From Arthrobacter frigidicola (GTDB taxonomy: Bacteria; Actinomycetota; Actinomycetes; Actinomycetales; Micrococcaceae), in NCBI GenBank assembly GCA_003602285.1, contig QZVU01000001.1, positions 310,001-374,000 of the forward strand: 64,000 nt of DNA, in the 5' to 3' direction. The notes beneath the pieces are model-generated. The model was not told the origin of the DNA, did not search any database, and saw nothing but the letters and a program-made list of their open reading frames with translations. The position numbers and the translations under genes were made by a program. This document shows, in pieces, positions 9,612-17,632 of this stretch (position 1 is the stretch's first letter; the number at the start of each line of letters is the position of its first letter).

Positions 9612-10481
9612 TGTCCACTGAACGAGGCCGTTCACTGGCCAGGAGTGCTGGAGAAGTTCTCTGGAGACGGTTCTGCCCGCTGACCGAGCCTGGTGGGTGG
9701 GCATGTCTGGTTCTGCCCAGTGGTCAGAGCCGGTCGGTGGGCAGGAGTGTACCGGTGGACGGTTCTGCCCATTGGTCGGAGCCGGTCGGTGGGCACGAGT
9801 GCTGGAGAAGTTCCCGGGAGGCGGTTCTGCCCGCTGGCCGAGCCTGGTGGGTGGGCAGGAGTGCTGGAGAGGTCCCTGGGAGACGGTTTTGCCCGCTGGC
9901 CGAGCCTGGTGGGTGGGCATGTCCAGATATGCCCATTGGTCGGAGCCGATCGGTGGGCAGGAGTGCTGCAGAGGTCCTCGGTAGACGGTTTTGCCCACTG
10001 ACCGAGCCTGGTGGGTGGGCAGGAGTGCTGGAGAAGTTCTCTGGAGACGGTTCTGCCCGCTGACCGAGCCTGGTGGGTGGGCATGTCTGGATATGCCCGG
10101 TGGTCAGAGCCGGTCGGTGGGCAGGAGTGTGTTGGTGGACGGTTCTGCCCACTGGTCGAAGCCGATCGGTGGGCAGGAGTGCTCGAGAGGTCCTCGGTAG
10201 ACGGTTTTGCCCACTGACCGAGCCTGGTGGGTGGGCATATCCGGATAGTCCCACTGGTCGGAGCCGGTCGGTGGGCAGGAGTGTTGGTGGATGGTTCTGC
10301 CCAGTGGCGGGCCCTGGTCGGTGGGCAGGAGTGCTGGAGAAGTCCCGGGGAGACGGTTTTGCCCACTGACCGAACCTGGTGGGTGGGCATGTCTGGATAT
10401 GCCCGGTGGTCAGAGGCGGTCGGTGGGCAGGAGTGTGTTGGTGGACGGTTCTGCCCACTGGTTGGAGCCGGTCGGTGGGCA
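9612..10481. repeat. Array of 17 palindrome-ended 30-bp repeats with three classes of conserved linker
   Basis: The whole 912-base gap between two convergent genes is this array. Seventeen 30-base cores start TGCCC(A/G) and end GGTGGGCA, so core ends are inverted repeats; core 1 (9612) is degenerate and core 13 has lost its first TG. Core starts: 9612, 9674, 9714, 9766, 9828, 9890, 9930, 9992, 10054, 10094, 10146, 10208, 10248, 10298, 10360, 10400, 10452. Linkers fall into three sequence-conserved classes: 32 bases (GGAGTGCTGGAGA...GACGGTT), 10 bases (TGTCTGGATA) and 22 bases (GGAGTGTGTTGGTGGACGG). The usual order is 32-10-22, a higher-order period of about 154. Spacers are conserved, so it is not a CRISPR. 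Period lengths 62, 40 and 52 are not multiples of three, so long open frames here are not evidence of coding. Function unknown. Confidence 0.92.
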
Positions 10482-10499
10482 GGAGTGCTATGGCTGGGC

Positions 10500-10730
10500 T
10501 CAGGGGACCCGCGGCGCCCTCCGGGGAGGCGCCGGCGGGACAGGTTTCGCAGCAGTCACGTCGCTCAGGGGCACGACGGCGTCGCCACGCCGGGTGCGGA
10601 CGGTGCATGAATCGTCATTGATCGCGATCAGATCGCCCAAGGCGTCGGTCAGCTGCGCGCCGATGCGGTACCGGACGACCACCCGGGTGCCCTGCGGGAG
10701 GGATTGGAGCAGGCGGGCCGGAGCTGTCAT
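10500..10730 (-). CDS. Small SH3-like domain protein (Rv0428c N-terminal-domain type)
   Basis: 76-residue protein with core LPQGTRVVVRYRI ... LTDALGDLIAINDDSCTVRTRRGDAVVPLSDVTAAKPVPP. This all-beta module is, as I recall, the SH3-like domain fused to a GNAT acetyltransferase in mycobacterial Rv0428c; here it stands alone, without any acetyltransferase domain. The ATG at 10730 begins MTAPARLL. Longer upstream frames on this strand run into the ferredoxin gene and are not coding. The gene is convergent with the DUF559 gene, the repeat array lying between them. It may be nucleic-acid or partner binding; function is not known. Confidence 0.7.
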   Translation of the reverse strand: MTAPARLLQSLPQGTRVVVRYRIGAQLTDALGDLIAINDDSCTVRTRRGDAVVPLSDVTAAKPVPPAPPRRAPRVP

Positions 10731-10764
10731 TCCCTCAGCGTATCCGGGCCGGCCGGCTCCCGGG

Positions 10765-10836
10765 GGGACCGGAGCAGGGACCGGAGCAGGGGAGGCGCGC
10801 GGGGGAGGAGCAGGGGAGGCAAGCGGGGGAGGAGCG
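10765..10836. repeat. G-rich tandem repeats upstream of the ferredoxin gene
   Basis: Two exact copies of GGGACCGGAGCA (10765-10788) are followed by two near-identical 24-base copies of a GGGGAGG(C)...GGGGGAGGAGC unit (10789-10836; two or three differences). The block is in the 234-base gap between the divergent SH3-like and ferredoxin genes. The strand is strongly purine-skewed with many GGGG runs, so it could form G-quadruplexes. The rest of the gap shows only the probable ferredoxin promoter region. Confidence 0.75.
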
Positions 10837-10964
10837 CAGGCGGCGTGCCTTCGCGGCGGGCCGCCTGCCGGAGCCGGGCATCCCCGGTCGCCCCGGACTG
10901 GGTAAGCTGGAGAAAGCACCAAGGGTGTGCCCGCAGTAAACAGTCTCAAGGAAAGGCGTGGGAA

Positions 10965-11291
10965 GTGACCTACGTAATCGCGCAGCCATGCGTGGATGTC
11001 AAGGACAAGGCCTGCATTGAAGAATGCCCGGTGGACTGTATTTACGAAGGTGAACGCTCCCTCTACATCCACCCGGACGAGTGCGTCGACTGCGGCGCGT
11101 GCGAGCCGGTGTGCCCGGTCGAGGCCATCTACTACGAGGACGACACCCCGGAGCAGTGGGCCGAGTACTACAAGGCCAACGTCGAGTTCTTCGACGACCT
11201 CGGCTCCCCGGGCGGTGCCGCCAAGGTCGGGAACACCGGCAAGGACCACCCGATCATCGCCGCCCTCCCGCCGCAGAACCAGCCCGCATGA
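10965..11291 (+). CDS. fdxA: Seven-iron ferredoxin
   Basis: Soluble electron carrier, 108 residues, of the FdxA/FdxC type with one [3Fe-4S] and one [4Fe-4S] cluster. The cysteine pattern is clear: C9 and C17-xxx-C21-xxx-C25 (PCVDVKDKACIEECPVDCIYEG region) and C-VD-C-GA-C-EPV-C near residues 40-50. The C-terminal extension with the DDTPEQWAEYY segment is typical of actinobacterial FdxA. GTG start with GGGAA just upstream; longer in-frame versions begin in the G-rich repeat and are unlikely. Its stop overlaps dapC (ATGA), the same pairing known in other actinobacteria. Confidence 0.94.
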   Translation: MTYVIAQPCVDVKDKACIEECPVDCIYEGERSLYIHPDECVDCGACEPVCPVEAIYYEDDTPEQWAEYYKANVEFFDDLGSPGGAAKVGNTGKDHPIIAALPPQNQPA

Positions 11292-12448
11292 CCGCTGGCG
11301 GGCCGACGCGCGCCTTCGGGCTGAGCCTTCCCGACTACCCGTGGGAGGCCCTGGCCCCCTATATCCAGACGGCATCGACGCATCCCGGGGGTGTGGTTAA
11401 TCTCTCCATCGGCACCCCGGTCGACCCGACGCCGGAGCTGATCCGCGCCGCCCTCGCCGGTGCCGCGGATGCCCCGGGATACCCCACCACCCACGGAACC
11501 GCGGCACTGCGGGAGGCGATCAGCGCCTGGTTCGAACGGCGGCGCGGTGTCCCCGGCCTGGATCCGGCCGACATTATGCCGACCGTTGGTTCAAAGGAGC
11601 TCGTCGCGTGGCTGCCGACCCTGCTCGGCCTGGGCCCGGGTGACGTCGTCGTGCGGCCCACGGTGGCGTACCCGACCTATGACGTCGGGGCGCTGCTCGC
11701 CGGAGCCACGCCCGTGGCCGCGGATTCGCTGGCCGCTCTGCCCGCGGAGGTGCGACGGCGGGTCCGGCTGGTCTGGGTGAACAGCCCGGGCAATCCCACC
11801 GGATCGGTGCTGCCCGTCGAGGGGTTGAAGGACATTGTCGACGACGCCCGCTCCTTGGGCGCCGTCACTGCTTCCGATGAGTGCTACGCCGAGCTTGGCT
11901 GGGGCGACTGGGACAGCGCCCGGGGCGGACAGCCCGTGCCGAGCGTCCTGGATCCGCGGGTCTCCGGGGGCAGCAATGACCTGCTGCTCGCCGTCTACTC
12001 GCTGTCCAAGCAGTCGAACCTCGCCGGCTACCGGGCCGCCTTCGTGGCCGGTGACGGCGAGATTCTGGCCAATCTCATCAACTCGCGCAAGCACGCCGGC
12101 ATGATCGTTCCGTTCCCGGTGCAGGAGGCGATGCGGGCCGCCCTTGCCGACGACGCGCACGTCCAGCAGCAGAAGGACCTCTACCGCTCCCGCCGGGCCC
12201 GGCTCCTGCCGGCGCTCGAGTCCTTCGGGTTTACGGTGTCCGGCTCCGAGGCGGGCCTGTACCTGTGGGCCACCGACGGAACGGACACCTGGGAGGCGCT
12301 CACCCGGTTCGCGGAGCGGGGCATCGTCGTCGGGCCGGGCACCTTCTACGGGGAGGCGGGCCATGGATTCGTGCGGGTGGCGCTCACCGGCACGGACGAG
12401 CGGATCGACGCCGCCGTCGAAAGGCTCCACGGCGCATCGTATAGCTGA
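11288..12448 (+). CDS. dapC: Succinyldiaminopimelate transaminase
   Basis: PLP-dependent class I/II aminotransferase, 386 residues, that converts N-succinyl-2-amino-6-ketopimelate to N-succinyl-diaminopimelate in the lysine/peptidoglycan pathway. The PLP lysine is in YSLSKQSNLAGYR near residue 240; substrate-binding features include NSPGNPTGSVLP and SDECYAELGW. The actinobacterial DapC type is indicated by the coupling to fdxA (4-base overlap) and by dapD and dapE about 5 kb downstream. An ordinary aspartate-type aminotransferase is the alternative, made unlikely by the context. Confidence 0.9.
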   Translation: MTAGGPTRAFGLSLPDYPWEALAPYIQTASTHPGGVVNLSIGTPVDPTPELIRAALAGAADAPGYPTTHGTAALREAISAWFERRRGVPGLDPADIMPTVGSKELVAWLPTLLGLGPGDVVVRPTVAYPTYDVGALLAGATPVAADSLAALPAEVRRRVRLVWVNSPGNPTGSVLPVEGLKDIVDDARSLGAVTASDECYAELGWGDWDSARGGQPVPSVLDPRVSGGSNDLLLAVYSLSKQSNLAGYRAAFVAGDGEILANLINSRKHAGMIVPFPVQEAMRAALADDAHVQQQKDLYRSRRARLLPALESFGFTVSGSEAGLYLWATDGTDTWEALTRFAERGIVVGPGTFYGEAGHGFVRVALTGTDERIDAAVERLHGASYS

Positions 12449-12597
12449 AGCTCTGTTGCCACCGTCACACCACGCGATGGAGGATTAGTGCAGAGGGCGG
12501 TCATACCGGTACCGTTTCAGACTGAATAGGCCAACGCGGTGTGGATTTTTCCCTCCTTCGTTGTGATGGTTCCACCCCAGCTCCTGAAGGAGAGTCA

Positions 12598-13881
12598 ATG
12601 ACCGAGCAGAACGGTGCCTCGCTGCACTTCAACGGCAGTGAACTCAGCCTGCCCACGATGGCTGCGGCTGAGGGCAACCACGGCTTCGACATCTCGAAGC
12701 TGCTGAAGCAGACCGGGCACGTCACCTTCGACCCGGGCTTCATGAACACCGCCGCGACAACGTCGGCGATCACCTACATCGACGGCGATGCAGGCATCCT
12801 GCGCTACCGGGGGTACCCGATCGAGCAGCTGGCGGAGAATTCGACCTTCCTCGAAGTGTCCTACCTGCTGATCTACGGCAACCTGCCCACCCCGGAGGAG
12901 CTCTCGGCGTTCGACGGCCGGATCCGCCGCCACACGCTGCTGCACGAGGAGCTCAAGGGCTTCTTCGGCGGCTTCCCCCGCGACGCCCACCCAATGCCGG
13001 TCCTGTCCTCGGCCGTGTCGGCGCTCTCAACCTTCTACCAGGACTCGCTGGACCCCTTCGACGACGAGCAGGTGGAGCTCTCGACCTTCCGCCTGATGGC
13101 GAAGCTCCCGGTGATCGCCGCCTACGCCCACAAGAAGTCAATCGGCCAGCCCATGCTGTACCCGGACAACTCGATGAACCTCGTCGAGAACTTCCTGCGC
13201 CTGTCCTTCGGGCTCCCGGCCGAGCCGTACGACGTCGACCCGATGGTGGCCAAGGCCCTCGACCTGCTCCTGATCCTGCACGCGGACCACGAGCAGAACT
13301 GCTCGACCTCCACGGTGCGCCTGGTGGGAAGCTCCAACGCCAACATGTTCGCCTCGGTGTCCGCCGGGATCAACGCCCTGTTCGGTCCGCTGCACGGCGG
13401 CGCGAACGAGGCCGTGCTGAACATGCTGCGCGACATCAAGGCCAAGGGCATGCAGCCCGAGGACTTCATGGAGAAGGTCAAGAACAAGGAAGACGGCGTG
13501 AAGCTCATGGGCTTCGGGCACCGCGTCTACAAGAACTACGACCCCCGCGCGAAGATCGTCAAGGCCACCGCCCACGACATCCTCTCCAAGCTCGGCGGCA
13601 ACGACGAGCTGCTCGATATCGCGATGCGCCTCGAAGAGAAGGCCCTGGCGGACGACTACTTCATCGAGCGCAAGCTGTACCCGAACGTGGACTTCTACAC
13701 CGGCCTGATCTACAAGGCGATGGGCTTCCCGGAGAAGATGTTCACCGTCCTCTTCGCCATCGGGCGCCTCCCGGGCTGGATCGCCCAGTGGCGCGAAATG
13801 ATGCAGGACCCGCAGACGAAGATCGGCCGGCCCCGCCAGCTGTACACGGGCTCCCCGGAGCGCAACTACCCCGTGCGCTAG
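12598..13881 (+). CDS. gltA: Citrate synthase
   Basis: Condenses oxaloacetate with acetyl-CoA at the entry to the TCA cycle. 427 residues, the length of the hexameric bacterial type. Catalytic regions are visible: HADHEQNCSTSTVRLVGSS with the oxaloacetate-binding His near residue 223, LHGGANEAVLNM, GFGHRVYKNYDPRA with the catalytic His near residue 305, and the C-terminal region with RPRQLYTG. The ATG is preceded by AAGGAGAG at the right distance; the upstream in-frame extension from 12541 is not needed. 149 bases separate it from dapC, holding its own promoter region but no other recognisable element. Confidence 0.96.
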   Translation: MTEQNGASLHFNGSELSLPTMAAAEGNHGFDISKLLKQTGHVTFDPGFMNTAATTSAITYIDGDAGILRYRGYPIEQLAENSTFLEVSYLLIYGNLPTPEELSAFDGRIRRHTLLHEELKGFFGGFPRDAHPMPVLSSAVSALSTFYQDSLDPFDDEQVELSTFRLMAKLPVIAAYAHKKSIGQPMLYPDNSMNLVENFLRLSFGLPAEPYDVDPMVAKALDLLLILHADHEQNCSTSTVRLVGSSNANMFASVSAGINALFGPLHGGANEAVLNMLRDIKAKGMQPEDFMEKVKNKEDGVKLMGFGHRVYKNYDPRAKIVKATAHDILSKLGGNDELLDIAMRLEEKALADDYFIERKLYPNVDFYTGLIYKAMGFPEKMFTVLFAIGRLPGWIAQWREMMQDPQTKIGRPRQLYTGSPERNYPVR

Positions 13882-13913
13882 CCGAGCGGCCAGCACGGCC
13901 GGACCGCTTAGAA

Positions 13914-13953
13914 CGAAGGCGGCCACCCACCTGTCGGTGGGTGGCCGCCTTCG
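13914..13953. terminator. Bidirectional hairpin between gltA and galE
   Basis: CGAAGGCGGCCACCCAC and GTGGGTGGCCGCCTTCG form a perfect 17-base stem around CTGTCG. It lies between the convergent gltA and galE genes and is followed by T-rich sequence on both strands (TCTGTTCTC; TTCTAAG), so it can stop transcripts from both sides. Confidence 0.9.
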
Positions 13954-13983
13954 TCTGTTCTCGCTTCGGTTCGAATGGCCTGG

Positions 13984-14997
13984 TCAGCCGTCGTAACCCT
14001 GCGGGTTGTTCTTCTGCCAGCGCCAGTGGTCCTCGCACATGGTGTCGAGGTTCCGGTGCGCCGACCAGCCGAGGTCGGCCATCGCGGCCGACGGGTCGGC
14101 GTAGCTCACGGCGGCGTCTCCGGGCCGGCGCGGGGCGAACTCGTACGGAATGTCGCGCCCCGAGGCCTTCGAGAAGGCTTCGAGCACCTCGAGGACCGAG
14201 GAGCCCTTCCCGGTGCCCAGGTTCCACCGGTACACCCCGCGGTGTTTGGTCAGGTACTTCAGGGCGGCAAGGTGCCCTGCCGCGAGGTCGACGACGTGGA
14301 TGTAGTCGCGCACCCCGGTGCCGTCGGGCGTGGGGTAGTCGTTGCCGAACACCCGCACCTTCTCCCGCCGGCCCACCGCAACCTGCGCCACGAACGGCAG
14401 CAGGTTGTTCGGGATTCCGGTGGGATCCTCGCCGATCAGGCCCGACTCGTGCGCGCCGACCGGGTTGAAGTAGCGGAGCAGGGCGATGTTCCAGCGGCCG
14501 TCGGCGGTGCCGAGGTCCGAGAGGATGTCCTCGATCTGCTCCTTGGTCCGCCCGTACGGGTTCACCGCGTCCAAGGGCATCTTCTCGATCAGGGGGACCT
14601 GCTCGGAGGCGCCGTAGACCGTGGCCGAGGAACTGAAGACGAGCGTCCGGACATCGTAGGAGTCCATGACCCGCAGGAGGTTCAGGGTGCCGCCCACATT
14701 GTTGTGATAGTACGTCAGCGGCTTCTCCACCGATTCTCCGACGGCCTTCAGCCCGGCAAAGTGAATCACCGCCTCGACCGCTTCCTCCGCGAAAACCGCC
14801 CGCAGGGCCGGCTCGTCGAGCAGGTCGACTTTGTGGAACCGCAGGGGGCGTCCGGCCAGCTTCTGGACGCGCTGCAGGGACGTCTCCGTCGAGTTCGAGA
14901 GGTTGTCGATCACGACAACCTCATGGCCGGCCTCGAGCAGGGCAAGGACGGTGTGCGAGCCGATATATCCGCTTCCACCGGTAACGAGAATCTTCAT
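13984..14997 (-). CDS. galE: UDP-glucose 4-epimerase
   Basis: Short-chain dehydrogenase-type enzyme interconverting UDP-glucose and UDP-galactose, for galactose use and cell-envelope glycans. 337 residues. The NAD-binding motif [10 protein letters not shown] is at residues 6-15; the catalytic Ser/Tyr/Lys set is in SSSATVYG near residue 121 and YGRTK near residue 148. The C-terminal half has the GalE signature [11 protein letters not shown] and [16 protein letters not shown]. It is convergent with gltA and divergent from the gene at 15122. No galT or galK lies next to it, so a glycan role is at least as likely as galactose catabolism. Confidence 0.95.
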   Translation of the reverse strand: MKILVTGGSGYIGSHTVLALLEAGHEVVVIDNLSNSTETSLQRVQKLAGRPLRFHKVDLLDEPALRAVFAEEAVEAVIHFAGLKAVGESVEKPLTYYHNNVGGTLNLLRVMDSYDVRTLVFSSSATVYGASEQVPLIEKMPLDAVNPYGRTKEQIEDILSDLGTADGRWNIALLRYFNPVGAHESGLIGEDPTGIPNNLLPFVAQVAVGRREKVRVFGNDYPTPDGTGVRDYIHVVDLAAGHLAALKYLTKHRGVYRWNLGTGKGSSVLEVLEAFSKASGRDIPYEFAPRRPGDAAVSYADPSAAMADLGWSAHRNLDTMCEDHWRWQKNNPQGYDG

Positions 14998-15121
14998 GCC
15001 TCCACTCTAGTTTGCCCGCGGGCCGAAGCAGGAAAACGGGGTGCCCGGTGCGGTCGAAGACTCTGGAGCGGCGGGGAAGTCAGGTCTACTCTTGGAGCAG
15101 CACATCGGTCGAAGGAGGCCC

Positions 15122-15733
15122 ATGACGCACCAGCCGTCCAGGCGCGGCGGACGCTTCAGCGTCGATACCTCGGAGGTCCTGCTCGTTGCACTGTACCTCC
15201 GCGACTGCTCCGGACTGCGCGGGATCGGCCAGCCCTGCCTCCCGCCGGTCCGCCCCGCCGTCCGTGCTTCAACACTGGGCCGGCCGGTCGAGGACGCCGG
15301 CGGAACCGAGACGCTGCGGGTCGAGTGGGAGGCCTGGTGGCACCGGCTGGTCAGCGGGGACCTCGCCGGCGCGTCCCTGCCGATCCCGCCCGAGTTCGAA
15401 GAGCTCGACGGCATGGCGGCCCTGCAGCGGGTGGCCCAGGCGCACTTCGGCTCCGCCATCGAGTGGGCGGAGGAACGCCGCGCGGAGTACGCCCTGCACG
15501 CCGGCGCCCGCGGAGAGCGGCTCGAAGCCCTGCTGGAGGTCCTCGTGCAGGAGCGCGAACTCGAGCTGGGACGCAGCGCCCGGCGCTTCGCCCTCGACAT
15601 CGTTGAGTTGCCGCTGGGCGCACAGCGGGCCTGGTGGGTGGAACCGGACCGGCTACTGATGTGCCAGGACCTGTGCGAGGACGAGGCAGCCCTGCGCAGC
15701 TATGTCGAGCCGGTCATTAAGATGCTCGCCTAG
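15122..15733 (+). CDS. Conserved hypothetical protein
   Basis: 203-residue soluble protein with no signal peptide or membrane segment. Notable features are the start MTHQPSRRGGRF, a Trp-rich stretch VEWEAWWHRLV near residue 67, and an acidic amphipathic helix region near residues 110-150 (RGERLEALLEVLVQERELEL) that could form a coiled coil. I do not recognise the family. The ATG at 15122 has a strong ribosome site (AAGGAGG) 6 bases upstream, which settles the start over the longer frame from 15041. It is divergent from galE and convergent with the secreted protein at 15749. Confidence 0.75.
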   Translation: MTHQPSRRGGRFSVDTSEVLLVALYLRDCSGLRGIGQPCLPPVRPAVRASTLGRPVEDAGGTETLRVEWEAWWHRLVSGDLAGASLPIPPEFEELDGMAALQRVAQAHFGSAIEWAEERRAEYALHAGARGERLEALLEVLVQERELELGRSARRFALDIVELPLGAQRAWWVEPDRLLMCQDLCEDEAALRSYVEPVIKMLA

Positions 15734-15748
15734 CGCATAGGGTCCCGC

Positions 15749-16615
15749 TCAGGAGGCCGGATCGCCGGCGACGGTGATGGTGAGGTTTCCCGCGTCGGTG
15801 GGGGTGGGGCTCCACTCGCCCGACGCGCGGGTCCACGCCTGCCCTGCGAAGGAGACCTTCGTGATCGACAGGGCGTCGGCGTTCGCCACAGCCCAGGACG
15901 CGGTGGTCCAGCCCCCGGGCTCGGTGGCCGGCACCACCAGGGCATCGCCGTCGGCCACCCCGCCGAGGGGGCCGAAGATCCGCTCGGCTGCCGCGGCCAC
16001 GGCGGCCGGATCGCCCGGGGCTGAAGCCTTGCGCAGCACGCACGTCAGGGCGGCCGGGGACTGTCCGGTCAGCGCGGAGGCGAACGCCCGTCCCTCCGGT
16101 TCGTGGTCGGCATAGGCGGTGGGGTAGGCGCTGCGCTGGACGCGCTGGGCGGCGTCGGTGATGGGCAGCGTCTCGTAGCCCGGGATGCGCACCAGTGCGT
16201 CATAGAACGCGCCCGCCGCGTACAGGGGATCCATTACCTGCGCCTCGGTGCCCCAGCCCTGGGAGGGCCGCTGCTGGAACAGTCCGCGCGAATCGGGTCC
16301 GGCCTCGTCGCCGTAGTCGATGTTCTCAAGCCGGGACTCCTGCACGGCGGTGGCAATCGCGATCGAGGCAGCCCGCGCCGGCAGGCCGCGGACCACGGCG
16401 ACCCCGGCGATCAGGGCGGCGTTCTGCGCCTGTACCGGGGTGAGGTCATAACTGTCGGAGCCCACGGTGGCGGTGCACCGTTCGGTGCGGAGGACCTCCG
16501 GGGGCTCAAGCTGCGCGGCCGCCGCCCACACGCCTCCGCCGGCGAGGGCGAGCAGGGCGGCGGCTCCAATCCTCCGGCGCCGGAGGGCTGCCCGCGAGGG
16601 GCCGGTGGCAGGCAT
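15749..16615 (-). CDS. Secreted or membrane-anchored lysozyme-like protein
   Basis: 288 residues. A basic N-terminus and hydrophobic segment (about residues 17-35) form a signal peptide or anchor. The region AATAVQESRLENIDYGD ... DSRGLFQQRPSQGWGT near residues 105-145 has the SLT/lysozyme-like pattern, with the Glu in QESR as the expected catalytic acid and the GLFQQRPS signature. Cys47 and Cys190 could form a disulfide. The C-terminal 90 residues look like a small extracellular binding domain. Probably acts on peptidoglycan, though such proteins are often named hypothetical or mislabelled as metal transporters. It ends 6 bases upstream of the dapD-proximal region; same strand as dapD and possibly co-transcribed with it. 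Confidence 0.68.
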   Translation of the reverse strand: MPATGPSRAALRRRRIGAAALLALAGGGVWAAAAQLEPPEVLRTERCTATVGSDSYDLTPVQAQNAALIAGVAVVRGLPARAASIAIATAVQESRLENIDYGDEAGPDSRGLFQQRPSQGWGTEAQVMDPLYAAGAFYDALVRIPGYETLPITDAAQRVQRSAYPTAYADHEPEGRAFASALTGQSPAALTCVLRKASAPGDPAAVAAAAERIFGPLGGVADGDALVVPATEPGGWTTASWAVANADALSITKVSFAGQAWTRASGEWSPTPTDAGNLTITVAGDPAS

Positions 16616-16621
16616 GCTCTG

Positions 16622-17599
16622 CTAGTTGGCGTGCAGCGCGGCGTTGAGGGCGATGCCCTCGCCGCGGCGGGGGCGGGCCTCAACGACGCCGGTGGACGAG
16701 TTGCGAAGGTAAAGGACGCCGGATACACCGGATAGGGTCGCTGCCTTGACGATCGAGCCGTCCACCAGTGTCACCTTGGTGCCGGCCGTCAGGTAGAGCC
16801 CGGCCTCGACGACGCAGTCATCGCCCAAGGAGATGCCGACCCCGGCCTGGGCGCCGAGCAGGCACCGCTCGCCGATGGTGATCTTCTGGGTGCCGCCGCC
16901 GGAGAGTGTCCCCATGATCGAGGCCCCGCCGCCGATGTCGGAACCGTTGCCGACGACGACGCCGGCGGAGATCCGGCCTTCAACCATCGAGGTGCCGAGG
17001 GTGCCCGCATTGAAGTTCACGAAGCCCTCGTGCATGACCGTCGTGCCTTCCGCGAGGTATGCTCCCAGCCGCACCCGGTCGGCGTCGGCGATGCGCACTC
17101 CAGTGGGCAGCACATAGTCGACCATGCGCGGGAACTTGTCGACGGACAGGACGGTCACCGGCCCACGCGCCCGCAGGGCCAGGCGCACGCCCTCGAAGTC
17201 CGCGGCGGCGCACGGCCCGTGGTTTGTCCAGACGACGTTGGCCAGGAGCCCGAAGATTCCGTCGAGGTTGATACTGTTCGGGGTGACCAGCCGGTGCGAG
17301 AGGAGGTGCAGGCGCAGATACGCGTCGACGGCGTCGGCGGGCGGGGCGTCGAGGTCGATCGACGGGGAGACCAGCGCGCTCGTTGTCCGGCGCACCGGAT
17401 CGGCGCCCGACCCGGCGAGGGCCTCGAGTTCGCTCCGCAGGGCCCGGTCGGACTCCTGCTCCTGGGCCTGCCCGAGCCGGGGGGCCGGGAACCATGCCTC
17501 GAGCACGCTGCCGTCGGTAGCGAGGGTGGCGAGGCCGAGGCCGAAAGCGGTCTGTGCGCCGGGCGCGGGCGTGGAGGGGTGATCTGCGCTCTGGGTCAT
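16622..17599 (-). CDS. dapD: Tetrahydrodipicolinate N-succinyltransferase
   Basis: Succinylates 2,3,4,5-tetrahydropyridine-2,6-dicarboxylate, the first step of the succinylase branch to diaminopimelate. 325 residues, matching the actinobacterial DapD. The C-terminal half is a left-handed beta-helix of hexapeptide repeats ([38 protein letters not shown]; described in short pieces of about 20 residues). The N-terminal domain includes [22 protein letters not shown] at 17599 (MTQSADH); longer frames on this strand would run antisense through dapE. The gene is divergent from dapE with a 33-base gap, so promoters must overlap the two starts. Confidence 0.93.
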   Translation of the reverse strand: MTQSADHPSTPAPGAQTAFGLGLATLATDGSVLEAWFPAPRLGQAQEQESDRALRSELEALAGSGADPVRRTTSALVSPSIDLDAPPADAVDAYLRLHLLSHRLVTPNSINLDGIFGLLANVVWTNHGPCAAADFEGVRLALRARGPVTVLSVDKFPRMVDYVLPTGVRIADADRVRLGAYLAEGTTVMHEGFVNFNAGTLGTSMVEGRISAGVVVGNGSDIGGGASIMGTLSGGGTQKITIGERCLLGAQAGVGISLGDDCVVEAGLYLTAGTKVTLVDGSIVKAATLSGVSGVLYLRNSSTGVVEARPRRGEGIALNAALHAN

Positions 17600-17632
17600 G
17601 GGCAGAAGTCTACCGAGGGATAGGGTGGGAAA

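Noticed and set aside
9612-10481. CRISPR array
   Set aside because: The sequences between cores are few in kind, short and conserved (10, 22 and 32 bases), not unique spacers, and no cas gene is near.
9602-10608. Long open reading frames on both strands through the repeat array (for example 294 codons on the minus strand, 9724-10608)
   Set aside because: The repeats simply lack stop codons in some frames. Unit lengths of 62, 40 and 52 shift the frame, no ribosome site precedes the frames, and the translated sequence is low-complexity and similar in all frames.
10731-11375. N-terminal extension of the SH3-like gene on the minus strand
   Set aside because: It would run antisense to the ferredoxin gene and across the G-rich repeats; the short form starting MTAPARLL fits the domain.
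13975-15606. 543-codon plus-strand frame opposite galE
   Set aside because: Antisense shadow of galE; its product has no recognisable domains and the minus-strand galE is intact.
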